64,000 nucleotides of DNA from Taxawa tesnikishii (nom. ined.) (lineage: Eukaryota; Ascomycota; Dothideomycetes; Dothideales). Positions 35,266 to 46,531 of the stretch are shown here, one piece after another. Location: positions 558,001-622,000 of the forward strand of contig JAPDRO010000009.1 of the NCBI GenBank assembly GCA_030247885.1, written 5' to 3'. Both the position numbers and the translations under genes were made by a program. The notes beneath the pieces were generated by a model. That model was not told where the DNA came from. It saw only the letters and a program-made list of their open reading frames with translations, and did no database searches. Every line of letters starts with the position of its first letter. The stretch's first letter is position 1.

Positions 35266-36407
35266 TGTGGGTTCTTGGGCCGGCTGTTGGATGAAATTGG
35301 CGATACGAGTACTCCGCGAGTAGATGATGGCTTCCTCTTTCACCAGGGTCGGTGAAATGTTTATCCGTGTCCGGCATAGCTGCTCCTCGGTCATTCAATC
35401 GATGTTTATTCTACCTCGCACAACAACATCCATGTCATGCTTCCAGTCCCTTCCTTACGGGCACGGTATCCACGTTCTACCGTTGCTACCTAATATTGCA
35501 TTCCTTGAGGCTTTGAACCGTTCTATCGGAATCGCCGGGTTTACACAGACGAGTGATGAGCTCGAGGGGTGCGCAGACAGCAGCAGTCATCAACCCTCCT
35601 ACCTCAACACATCTTACTGAGGCTATGCACTCACTCCAGTATTGGTCGAGTGCCGTCTTTGTGTTTGTTGTTGTAAAAGAAGGATGTCGTCTCATACTCC
35701 GTGTAGGCGCCGCTCGATCAATGTCTCACTACGGCGCTAGGCTCGCATAACGCTCGGCATACTTCTCTGGTCCAGTCGCCTTGAGGATGTCAGGTGATCA
35801 CGCGCTGGACAAACCACTCTGAGACCTTAGCCACTCGCCTATACGTACGCTATGGCCAAGCTAAGAAGAAGGGAAGAACCACTGCCGGATGTCCGGCTGC
35901 ACCCCATGAACAGTCCAAGAGCTTAGTTGCCGGCTCCGTCTACCAACCACAACAGGGACGTACGGAACTGCCCAGCGTGGAAGACCCGGAAGAAACCACA
36001 ATTTGGGGTTCTGAACCCCTTCTGGACTAGTGACCCTGCCGAGAATGGATCTGATCCCCTTTTGCTCACTTGGAATAACGAATACTATGTCGGAGTACTC
36101 CACGACCCGCAAGTGCACAGGAGCCGATCTGGCCCTTGCCATTACCGAATGTTGTCCTATACTGACACGGCGGGCATATCCAGGTACCCTTGGCTGCGTA
36201 TGACTAGCTAGTGTGGATGCGTTCTTGATCTTGGTAGCACTTTTGCTACAGTTGTTCGACTGATATAACACCTCAGATCTCCCTGCATTTACAGACCTAA
36301 AAACTCTGATCAGAAACAAACTACTGCACATCTTCGGATCCACGCTTCCTCAAACCAAGCTCTCTTCATACTACGCTTCTTTGTATGCTCGCTTGACTCC
36401 AATCAGG
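35266..36407. other. divergent promoter region VMA21 / epimerase
   Basis: 1.14 kb between divergent starts. No GAL4-type CGG-N11-CCG site was confidently recognised; filamentous fungi regulate this gene differently from yeast. No gene or RNA seen. Confidence 0.45.
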
Positions 36408-37649
36408 ATGGCTCACTCACTCAGATCTCAGTCCTCTTCCTCTACGCTTTCTCTTGACTCGATAACGCCACAATCATCTCCTGATCGCTCTACAGATGAG
36501 GAGTTCACATCATACTTTGAGTCGGTTCTAGATGCTCTATCCGCCGACGACGGCAAGGAATATGTCATGGTCATTGGAGGGCTGGGCTACATCGGCTCAC
36601 ATACTACTCTCGAACTGCTTAAGGAAGGTTTCAATGTGATCGTAGTTGATGATCTCAGCAATTCCTACGAGAAGGTGTTGGCCCGCATCGAGCTCCTTAC
36701 TTTGGATTACTGTCGATCTCACGGACTGATGATGCCAACACTGCGCTTCCACAAAGTTGACTACAGGAGCCCAATGATGCACCAGCTCTTCTCCAGATAT
36801 ACCGCATGCAGATCACGCATCTCCGGAGTCATACATTTCGCTGCTTTCAAAAGTGTCTCGGAATCCATTGCCCACCCTCTTGCATATTACCAGAACAACA
36901 TTAGCGGACTCATCGAATTTCTTATCGCACTACAAGATCATGGCATCAAAAACTTCGTGTTTTCGTCTTCGGCGACTGTCTACGGAGCCAAAGCCAACGA
37001 AGGAAAACCTCTTCAAGAGGAAGACCTTATTCACTTTGGAGACGAGAACGGGGCCACGGGCATCACCTCGCCATACGGACGGACCAAATTCATGGCCGAA
37101 GCTGTCCTTGCCGACGCGGCTAGAGCTGATCCATCTATGCGAGTTACCGCCCTCCGCTACTTCAACCCAGTAGGCTGTCATCCTTCAGGCATTCTCCGCG
37201 AAGATCCTCGACAAAAACCGACTAACTTATTCCCCGTCATCGCCTCAGTCATGACCGGCTCGAAATCTACACTCGAGATCTTCGGTTCGGATTGGGAAAC
37301 TCGCGACGGGACCGCTGTTCGTGATTTCATCCACGTCGTCGATCTGGCCCAGGGTCACGTCGCTGCATTGGTAGCCGCCAAGTCCAACTTTAAGAGGGAT
37401 GCCTTCAGAGCCTACAACCTGGGCACCGGCAACGGCATGACGGTTGCAGAGGTGATCGCCAGTTTCGAGAAGGCCGCGGGCCAAACGGTGCCGGCAATCA
37501 GGGCACCTAGGAGAGCGGGCGACGTTGGATCCTGCGTTGCAGCGACGCAACGCGCGGAGCTTGAGCTCGGCTGGACAACGCGGAAAACGGTCGACGAGTG
37601 TGCATGGGATACTTGGAATGCGATCACGCTTTCGGCAAAAGACGCGTGA
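36408..37649 (+). CDS. UDP-glucose 4-epimerase
   Basis: Interconverts UDP-glucose and UDP-galactose in the Leloir pathway and for galactose-containing wall and glycoprotein sugars. Single exon, 413 residues. The NAD-binding GGLGYIGSH is at residues 57-65; the DDLSNS motif follows. The catalytic Ser-Tyr-Lys set is seen in FSSSATVYG and SPYGRTK (about residue 223). Other family blocks are ALRYFNPVGCHPSG, RDGTAVRDFIHVVDLAQGH and YNLGTGNGMTV. A Ser-rich N-terminal extension of about 50 residues precedes the Rossmann fold. There is no aldose-1-epimerase domain, unlike yeast Gal10. The ATG at 36408 is used; an upstream ATG in another frame (36385) could act as a short uORF. Intact. Confidence 0.92.
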   Translation: MAHSLRSQSSSSTLSLDSITPQSSPDRSTDEEFTSYFESVLDALSADDGKEYVMVIGGLGYIGSHTTLELLKEGFNVIVVDDLSNSYEKVLARIELLTLDYCRSHGLMMPTLRFHKVDYRSPMMHQLFSRYTACRSRISGVIHFAAFKSVSESIAHPLAYYQNNISGLIEFLIALQDHGIKNFVFSSSATVYGAKANEGKPLQEEDLIHFGDENGATGITSPYGRTKFMAEAVLADAARADPSMRVTALRYFNPVGCHPSGILREDPRQKPTNLFPVIASVMTGSKSTLEIFGSDWETRDGTAVRDFIHVVDLAQGHVAALVAAKSNFKRDAFRAYNLGTGNGMTVAEVIASFEKAAGQTVPAIRAPRRAGDVGSCVAATQRAELELGWTTRKTVDECAWDTWNAITLSAKDA

Positions 37650-38455
37650 TGTTGCTTGCGAATCCGGAGGATCTGCTCATTTCGGGCGAATTCCCTTGGC
37701 AATATTTCTTCGGCGGGCTAAGCGATGGCTTTGTTGCATTTGCGCTTCTCTACAGGACGGGTATGGGGCACAGTACACGCACGAATGCAGAAGGAGTTTA
37801 GACTCGACAGACTGAATGTAATGAACATGTCTCAGACCAAAGCTCCAAGAGCCTTTATATTCCGCGGTACCAAACGTCGCAGCCAATGTCTCGTGGATCC
37901 GTTTGTCGTTGGGTTAGCCTCAACGGCGCCGCGACTCAGTGTCGTGCAGCCACGCCGCACTCTGGCCCTCGTCACGCAAACGACGTGGAGAACCATGTTC
38001 TATCTCTAGCGCGGAAATGCAGATCATTCTCGAACCTCAGACGCTCGTGCCAAGTCGTTCGGCCACGTTTGTGACATGCTAGTCATCGCCTATACGTGCG
38101 TTGTTCTCGCAAGACCAGCCTGTTGTGCACAGATCTACTACTCTACCTCCTCTGAGTTCCGTGTTTGCGTGTTGATGCACGTCAAACTTGGAAACCTAGC
38201 CACCAAGTCCCAATGACAAGCTGACCTGAGACATGTAAGCACGCAATACTGCAGGAAATAAGGGCAAAGCAGACGCTGTGGCTGGAGACAAGTCCTGTCA
38301 CGCTGCGAGGATTTCACAGTCCCTCCCACAAGCCACCCTATGACGCTATGCTGGTTCCGGCGTAGCACATTTAGATCTAGGTCCAACGGCGCGACAGCAC
38401 CAACGCCTAACATTATTCTAGCAGATGAAGAAGGCCGTGGGGCAAGGGACAGATT
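37650..38455. other. intergenic, convergent 3' ends
   Basis: Downstream of the epimerase. No gene seen other than the spherulin relic immediately after it. Confidence 0.45.
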
Positions 38456-38544
38456 CCATTCCGCCACCATGGCATCGATGAATTCCATCCAGCTCGCCCA
38501 AAACCTCTCGTAGTACCGCTCGCTGAGCTCCGTCACGAACACTT
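38456..38544 (-). pseudogene. relic of a second spherulin-4-like gene (last-exon fragment)
   Basis: A minus-strand stretch encodes VFVTELSERYYERFW then ASWMEFIDAMV. It matches the last exon of the neighbouring spherulin-4-like gene (FLFVTDLSQDYYSSFG, then DWQAFVDVV) at most conserved positions. No other part of a gene surrounds it. It is best read as the remains of a tandem duplicate; an alternative last exon of the neighbour is less likely because 150 bases and a stop codon separate them. Confidence 0.65.
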
Positions 38545-38693
38545 ACCCAGCAAGCTCACGCAATCGGCACGGCCGAGAATGATCGACACATGGCAATACG
38601 GTCACATGAGACTGGATTGACACGGAAGCCTGTTTTACAGATTGTGTTATGAATGTGTTCTGTCTTGGAACGCTGGCTATAACAATGGACATG

Positions 38694-39709
38694 TTATGTC
38701 GGCACAACATCGACAAATGCCTGCCAATCCGGACCAAAACTCGAATAGTAGTCCTGACTCAGATCCGTCACGAACAAGAATTCTGCGGTCTTGCTCATCT
38801 TGTTCACGAAATCCCGCAGGTCGCTCTTGCTCATGCTCGTCGGCGCTGAATGCACCACATAGCTGTACCGCGATCGGCCCCCTGAAAGCGATACGAGCGC
38901 AGACTGCTTCGTCTGATACGCTTCGTAGGCGTTTTCAAAGACGATCGTGATGTCGGTGCTGTTTGTTTCAAGCCCAGAATCGGGTATTGTACCCGGGTTG
39001 TGAATAATCTGGCTCATGAGATCAGTCTTCGTCTCTCGCAACGAGACAATCATGGGTTTTCGCTTACCGTTCTGTCCGGCAGTAGTCCAGAGGCATTCTT
39101 TACCGCTTCGTTGATCGTGACCAGATACTCGGCAGCTTCTGCTGAATATTGATAAGGTGCTTCGTCGAAGAAAATCCCGTGTACAGCCAGGCCGGTCGAG
39201 TTGCCATCTACGCCCGTGTAGTTGGCCCAGCCGGAATAGGTTGACACGTCTTGAAGAACATCGGTGACGTTTCTCGTCGCGTATGTAGTCCGGACATATC
39301 CTACCGTCCGTACATTGGAGTAGGAGTTCAGCTTCTGAATCGCGGAGACATAATCGTCGCTGGGATATTGTGAGGACCCAGGGCCGCTGTCCGGATTTAT
39401 GACCAGAGTAAAGTTTAGACTAGGATGTGTAGTTATTCTGTCTCGAGCGATTAGTTTTGTCTTGTAACAGAAACTTCTTTGATACAAAGAGTACAACGGG
39501 ACTTACGCATGGTACAGTGGATCCCAGGCACCTGAACCTGGATAGACGTATAGGGGCACTAAGACTGACGCTTTGGACCCCTTAGAGTGGTTTTTACCGG
39601 GAAGTATAACCGCGCATGGGATAACGACGACAAGAATGATGATAACAGCAACAACACAAGAAACTGAAATGCACAATTTGGACCGCTTGTCTCTTCCGCG
39701 AAAAACCAT
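38694..39709 (-). CDS. membrane-anchored spherulin-4-like protein
   Basis: 295 residues from three exons: 39507-39709, 39068-39437, 38694-39008 (introns 69 and 59 nt). The N-terminus is cytosolic and basic (MVFRGRDKRSK), followed by one membrane segment (VVAVIIILVVVIPCAVILPG), so the rest is likely extracellular or luminal. The spherulin-4/TIM-barrel-like domain begins VLVPLYVYPGSGAWDPLY and continues with VINPDSGPG, VRTVGYVRTTYATR, VHGIFFDEAPYQ, LLPDRTIIHNPGTIPD and VVHSAPTSMSKSDLRDFV. The family, first seen in Physarum spherulation, is common in fungi; some members resemble glycoside hydrolases, but no activity is assumed here. FDEAP carries the acidic pair expected of a catalytic site. Intact; a partial paralog lies 150 bases downstream. 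Confidence 0.82.
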
Positions 39710-40630
39710 GGCTGATTTGGAAGGTAACGACAGAGAAGCTACAAAGAACGAAATGATGGTTTAAAAGAATGAAATGGCGAGAGAACGTACAAAGTAAGTT
39801 ATTTTTAGGCGGCCAAGGGCCAAGCCGGTTCGTCGTATTCAACGAACACGCCGCACACGCTTCCACGTTCGTGCACGGTGGCTGATGTCTTTTGACCGAG
39901 TCTGGGCACTCCTGATCTTCTTTCCACTTTCAATTTGCCCTCCCAACTGCTATTAACTCGAGCATGTTGTGGCAACTCCATATAACCAGATTTCCGTCGT
40001 CGTTGCCTCTGTCCATATTGCAGAACTGGACGTTGTGAGAAGAATGTATGGCAATGGGGACCTAGACAGGAAAGGGTTGGCGAGAGAAAACAAAGGCATC
40101 TTCACAGAAAGACAAAGCTCCATTGGCTCTTCCTACGTTTCTTTCCCGACAAGACAATGCCCACACGTTCCACTCATCCCATAGACCTCACACTCAGTAC
40201 ACAATTCAGATTCATATTTGTCAATTACACAACGCCATAATCCAGCGTCTTTCATTAGAAGTGCTCGCAGTCGCAGAAGCAGTTTGTGCGGCCTTGTTAG
40301 AAGCGTAGCGTGACAGATTATGACTACCAGTGGAGTGGGAGAAGAGTAGACGGTCACAAGTACACTCATTAATAGCTATGTGGCGTGTTCGTACGCAGAG
40401 AGGTATCTATAAAGACATGATTGACCAGAAGAGACTCATTCGCCAAAGAACACCGCATCCAAATGGATGCCGAAGCAGTCATTGTATGGATTTTGCGTGG
40501 GGTATGGAATGGAAAGCACAGAGTCGTAAGGTCGTAAGATTTAATCCCCTGTTCCCTTTACACCTGTCATTGCAATTTCGCCGCCGTGGAGTTGTCATGA
40601 CTCGTGGCGGCGGCCGTCCACTGCCATCAT
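39710..40630. other. intergenic region
   Basis: Upstream of the spherulin-like gene and downstream of the large disordered protein gene (both minus strand). Nothing recognised. Confidence 0.45.
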
Positions 40631-43600
40631 CTAGAAAGTCTCACTTTCGAGGCTTGATACCGAACCTGCAACATAGCGATGTCAGCTTGCGCTGGCCTGT
40701 ATCGTAGATGGGAACCTTTGCTCACCTCGACTGCTCGCAATTGGCTTCCTCCTGACGGTTCCCGAAGTCTCAGCCGCCTTGGGCGAGCTGCCGTTCATTG
40801 GCCTTGGGCCGGTGATCTTACGGGCCACCGTCTGGCGTGGCTGGGTAGCCAGAGTCTGAGGAGGCTCAGGAGTGCGCTAGCAAAGATCAGCAACAACGAC
40901 CAGTCCGAGTTAACGTGGAACACCTACATCTCTAGGATCTGTTTCCATACTGTACCTCACACTTTCCACTTCTTCGATCGGCTCCAGCAGATGACCAGAG
41001 CCCAGCGGCGAGGAATAGTACATTCTGCCATAGCTGTGTCCAGGACGGCCGTACTGCTGCGGTTCCGGCTCTAGCGCCGGCTTTTGTGGCACTAAGGGAC
41101 CGTCGTCACGATCTTTGCGGGCAGAGTAGTCGTCGATGGGGCTCAGCGGCTGACCCTTGCCGGTGTTGCCTCCAAGCTTATTTGTCCTGGCAAGGGACAA
41201 TGAAGGGTTGGAACCCCACTGTAGAGGATCAAAGTCGCTGTTGTCGGTACGCTGACTGAGATCACTGTCAGTGCCCGTTGGGCCACGCTCCTTGTCGCCA
41301 CTGAAGCTCTGAGCCTGAGACTCCAGGTAAGTCTGGTGACGGTGCGTGGGTCCGGGCCTGGGTTGCGGGTGCTGCAGAAGCAGGGAATTGCGGTGGGCTT
41401 GGTACTTCGGATCGTCAAACTCATCCTCGTCCAGGTTTCCGCGCAAGCTCTGCTGCGTTAGCAGCCCAGGAGAGGCGCCGCGGTTGTCCTGTGGTATCGA
41501 ACGGGCCTGAGACACACCGGACGCAGCATCCGGGATCAGTGGAGATGGCGTGCGCGTGAGTTGGCTGACTCCACTTCGAACACTGCGGGCGTCCATATGA
41601 GCAGCCTCATCCTCGCGTGCGAACGACTGGATAGACCGCAAACGATCGTCAGACTGCAACACATAGTTCTGACCATAGTATCCACGATCGCCAAGGCTGT
41701 CCACGCTGCTCCGTGAAGCGTCTGAGTACGCTCGGTCCTTGGAACCAGTTTCGATGAAATCATCGCGGGTGTCCGGCGCTGAAGATGCGGTGGTCTTTGA
41801 CCAGCGCGATATCTTCGGTATTCCAAGGATAGAAGAGCTGTTGGACTTATGCTTCCGTTGCTTGTCTGTCATCTTCGGAGTGGTTTCAAGGCTCAATGGG
41901 CCCCTCAGAGCACCGTTCTGTTGCGGCGGCGTGCCGACGGCACCTGCTGCTCCCCTACGCAATTCCTGGGTGGGGGTCAGGAGTTGTTCGTTGTTCTCGA
42001 ACTGGTTGTCCAGTATGTCAGACTCATGCGGCTCGAGTTCATCTTCGTCGCCTTCCATCACAGTGCTGACACGGTTGAAGGAGCCCCGACGGCCATCATA
42101 ACCAGAGTGAAAGTTGCGCTCTTCCCTTGTCGGCGTGACGGAGAAATGCTGTGACTGGTTTGGGGTAGACGAGGTTCCTGCCTTTCCTGAAGGCTCGTAT
42201 CCCGAATCAGGAGCCGCGCGGAGCTTTTCGTACGAATCGAGGCTTTCGCCGGTGTACGACCCGCGGGGACGGCTGGCGCCTTGCGATTCTTTCAGTTCTT
42301 CCACGTCGCCTAAAAGTTGGTTGAGCATGTCTTCAATCTTGGTAAGATCCTTGTCACCTCGCATGCTGAGACCTTTGAGGGCACGTTTGAAGACATTTTT
42401 GCGTTTCGTAGCGATCTCCTGCTCTTCATAGTTGGCGCGAGGAGTGCGCAGTGCGGACGGCGGCTGCGGACGAGGACCACCAAGGACCTTTTGAACTGTT
42501 ATCTCCGCGTCCCGATCGGTGTTTTGCATGATCATCTTGTCCTCTTCGGCAATAAACCTCTTCAACGCCTCGAACTCTTGACGCATCTCCGCTGCACTCC
42601 GCACCAGTGTCACGAGGATCTCGGTGTCACGAGCGTTGCGTTGAGCGTCACGAACCGTAAGGTGATCCATCAAGGCAACAACATCCTTGGATTGAATGCT
42701 GTCAATGCCTTTGCCGGTGGCGCTGTCGTATACTGGGGAAGCCATGCCATGAGAGTTGCCGCTCAGGTGACGCTGGTGCTTTCTGCTAATGAATGGATCG
42801 TCCGCCTCAGCACCCAATGTAGCCTCATACTCTGCCATATCCTCATTCCTGTTGGGTCTGTGGGTCGAGTAGCCGGCTTTGGGGGTCGCTGCGCCGTTCG
42901 AGCGGGCGTATGCGGCAGAGGCATAACCCTCATCGCCATATTGGGCTGGGCTGGTGGGCGTCACGCTCTGACTCTTGCTCATGTATACAGCTTGAGCTTG
43001 GCGAACGTCTGGCGTCAAGCGGTCGTATTCATCTACCATACTTGTCCGATGGGACAAATCATATTGCGATGGTGTCTTTTCCCTATCTTGAGCCACATAT
43101 TCGGCCGCCAAAGCGCCGGCAGCAGCTCCTGTAGCAAGAAGAGCCCCTTCTCGACGCGATGGCTGTGTTCCGAGTATTGATCGTGCTGTTCCTCAACTCT
43201 ACCACGACTAGGTGGGGGCGTGCTGTCGTAAGACCACCGTTTGTTGCGATCCTCAGGGCCCTGAATCTCGGAAGGATTTGTGTTGAGATCCGATTCATCG
43301 TCGAGCCCGTGACCAATCTCCGGCATAGGATCCCCAGCAATGGGGATACCACTCGCTCCCATTTGGATTGGCGTTGGCCCTCTGAACGATTGTTCCTCGC
43401 GCAAGCTCTTGGTCTCGCTGTGTCTGGGCGAAATAGTAGCCATAGCGCGTTCCTTTGACGTCTGGGCTGATAGAGATTGAGCCTGGCTGCGAAGGGCGCT
43501 CCAACGGCTACCAACAGAACTCCCTTCCGCTTTGTTCGCCGTGTCAGTCTCATGCGGTGCTGGAGAGCTTTGTCTAATCTCATGCAGACTCTCAGCCATA

Positions 43601-46154
43601 CGGTCACGGTACTTCGCATTTGACAACTTGCTCTCGGTGTCTTGTGACGAACGCACGCTGCTGATCATCGATGGCTCGACCAGCGATGCGACTGCTGATT
43701 CAACCGCGACAGGAGTGTGCACGTAATCCGGATTTGCACCAATACCGGCGCGGACGTCTTGCTCCGCGTTGATGCGATCGTTCTGGGAGGAGCCGTAGCT
43801 GTCTTCAGTGTACTGAGTAAGGCGTCGCTCATCGAAGGATTCTTGAGCAGAGGACTCAGCCATAGAGTGGCGGTAGCGCTCGTTCTCTTCGTGCTGTCTT
43901 TGGAACCATTCCTCCATCTCTTCTCTAGGAGTCTCGTCGTCATAGCTTAGCTCTGACTCTGGACGCATGTCTCTACCTTCAGATTTAGCAGCGAAGCTTT
44001 CAAACCAAGAGGGCTTTTGCGGGACCTGGAAAACTTCGCACTAGGGGATGAGGAAGCCGAATGAAGAGAAATGTCAGATTGCCTTTTCCGGGCCTCGGAT
44101 CCGTTGGAGGTGAGGGACATGTTGCTGCGGGTGCGCAAGCCTTCTGGAATCAGAGGATCGCGGTGATCATCCCTCAAGCTTACAACGCTGTGCACCGGAC
44201 TCAGGGCTCTTTGGGTGGGAGAGCTTTGATGATTAACCACGTTGTCCACCATCCGCTCCTCGGCAAACTTCCCCAGACCAGCCGCCGTAAGTCCCGCGAA
44301 TCTCGCTTTAGATGCAATGCTTCTCGGACTTTGTGCATCGACCTCATGGGACGAATGCATGCTGTGGCTGCTTCCCAAGCTCCGCTTAAGAGCGACAGGT
44401 GTCCGTGTAGGAGTTCTTGACACTGGCGACATAGCTTCACCGAGTGAACCTCGGGAGACTTCCCTGATTGGTGTCTCTGTACCTCTGGATGATTCAGGTC
44501 TTGTGGTCGAGGCGGATAGGATTGAATCTCTGGTGAGCTCCGAATCGTTGATGCCACTGGCCATCGGCATTGGTGGAATCTCTTCCCCATGGTAGACGTC
44601 TTCAATTGTCTCAGCAATGCTTGTTGATCTGCTCCGGCTACTGCGACTCTTGCCGCGCTTCTTCCTCTTCTCCCTGCTCACGTCGCCTTGCGAATCATGA
44701 TGCCGAAGAGCAGCGGCGGTGAGGACGCCACCCGCAATACCTGCTGCTGCTGCATCTCGCAAGCGGTGGCTGTCCTTGCTGCTCCTCCTATGGATGCTCT
44801 GCTCTTCGACACTCTCCGCTCTCGAAGAGGGCCTATGTCTGTAGCTCTTTTCCGAGACCGGTACAGATTCTCTGCTCGACTTTCTGACTCTGCGTTCAGA
44901 ATCACCACGAGAAAGCACCTCACCCGGATCATCGTCGTACCGGTTGAGTACGACCTTTGGCTTACTCGCGAAATTGGGTGAGCTCGAAGACTTGGAAACC
45001 CGTCGCGTAATCTCCTCGCCATACGAACTTCTGTCTGTCTGGGATGATCGTCGACTAGTCGGTTCGAATTCACGGAGGTTTCTGTCCGCCTTTTGCTCGT
45101 GCTTCAGTTGGTTGATCTCTGGCAAAATCAGCCTCTTGACGGTATCCTCCACCATCTCCAGAAGTTTTGGGTTGTTCAGCGAGACCTTGGAAGTACCAGA
45201 ACGGTAAGAGGTCTGACTAGGCGTGACGTTGGATGACAGCAAGCTCGAATCGACACCGCTGACAGATTCATCATACGTCTTCGAAGACCGTCGTCGCCGT
45301 TCTTTGGAAGGTTTCGTGTCCGGCTCATACTCGATGCTCTGTCCTCGGTCGTGCTTGCGCCTCGTTTCACGAGAGTTGCTGGCTAGCTTCTCCATAACCT
45401 TTTGTGTGATACGCTCTCGACTCAAACTCCGACTTCTCCTGCGCGTGGGTGCTGCCAGATGTTCCGTTATGACGGCGTCTTCCTCTTCTCTGTCAAGGCT
45501 TCTGCTACGACGACGTTGCAAGTCCGACTCTGTATGACCTTCGAGCATACTATCAGGCGGCATGGATGAGATTTGGGATACGTTGGTTAGATAGCCAAGA
45601 TCCCGCGAGTGTCTTGACTGAGACAGATCGCTGCCGTTGTTCAACACCTCGATCTCCACCGGTGGTCGACCTGAGAGGTTGGATTCAGAGGACTGCGATA
45701 ATTCTGTTCCTTCCACAGCCAATGGGGCTTCGGTGTTCTTGTTGCCGAGCGATATGCGCCTGGTGTAAGAAGGCTTGCGATCCTTGCCAATGCCGGTAAT
45801 CTGGACTGAATCGCTCACCGCGCTTTTGTTCTTGCGCGCAGCAGAGGGTGTAACCTTGACACGGACGCTAGGCCGCGATCGCGATTTGTCTCCATTCTTG
45901 CTTGCTTCGAAATACTCTATCAACAGTGACGTCTGGGATTTCTGCCTTCCGTGGTGTAGCAGGCCAGAACCAGGGCTCAACTTCTGCGTCGAGATGGTAA
46001 TAGGGCTGCCGTCTTCGGGTATGGAGAAGGATGTTTTGTCCGTCACTCGCGAAACGTTCGTCCCCAGATCTGTTCCAACCATGCTCCTGTCGTCCATGGA
46101 GCTTGGATCTTCGGTAGGCGCGGGAAGCGGAGGCCGTTTGGTGTCAACACCCAT
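40631..46154 (-). CDS. very large disordered protein, uncharacterised
   Basis: About 1804 residues from one 5.2-kb exon (40928-46154) and two small 3' exons (40726-40876, 40631-40665). The N-terminal 100 residues look most conserved: TSLLIEYFEASKNGDKSRSR then PSVRVKVTP and VQITGIGKDRKPSYTRRISL. The rest is rich in Ser, Arg, Glu and SP sites, with short Ala/Gly hydrophobic patches set in it (DAAAAGIAGGVLTAAAL, GALLATGAAAGALAAEYVA). Helical stretches occur (LLEMVEDTVKRLILPEINQL; IEDMLNQLLGDVEELKES). The frame slips at a T4 run (44015-44018) and a C4 run (43144-43147). With both bases restored the large exon is exactly 1743 codons and the last splice phases fit. It resembles Leashin/involucrin-repeat-type tethers in composition, but I do not assign it. 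Confidence 0.6.
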
Positions 46155-46449
46155 GGCAGATTGCGGGTGCTAACGCTGGTTTTGCAACAGAACGTTCATC
46201 GAGGAAGGTCGCGGTGCGTGTCTGAACGATATTAGGCGAGAGGCGAAGCGGTGCGTTTGCACGACGGTGCGGTGAGCGCAGCAGGTGGCAGCTGGTCAAC
46301 TGTAGCCCTGGGTTTGGCGTATGACGTCTAGCAAGTGAATAATTGTATGAATACAAGAGTCGCGACGGTTGTTTTCTGTGGTAGATGCAGGGACAAGACG
46401 GTTGACAGGGCTCAACGTCTGCAAACGATGCAGTGCGCAGAGTGTCGCG

Positions 46450-46475
46450 AAAGAGAGAGAGAGAGGGAGGGAGGT
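46450..46475. repeat. GA/GGGA purine tract
   Basis: AAGAGAGAGAGAGAGGGAGG-type tract about 300 bases upstream of the large gene, a CT tract on its coding strand. Such tracts are usual in fungal promoters. Confidence 0.7.
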
Positions 46476-46502
46476 GGCTGGCAGGCAGGGCAGTGCATGC
46501 AA

Positions 46503-46531
46503 GTTGATTGATTGACTGATTGATTGATTGA
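46503..46531. repeat. TTGA tetranucleotide repeat
   Basis: Seven TTGA/CTGA units about 350 bases upstream of the large disordered-protein gene. Read on the other strand it is TCAA/TCAG, the same motif as the microsatellite at 32015-32064. Confidence 0.85.

Noticed and set aside
42317-43180. 287-residue plus-strand frame
   Set aside because: Lies opposite the large disordered-protein gene, whose exon is continuous once two short runs are considered; no family feature.
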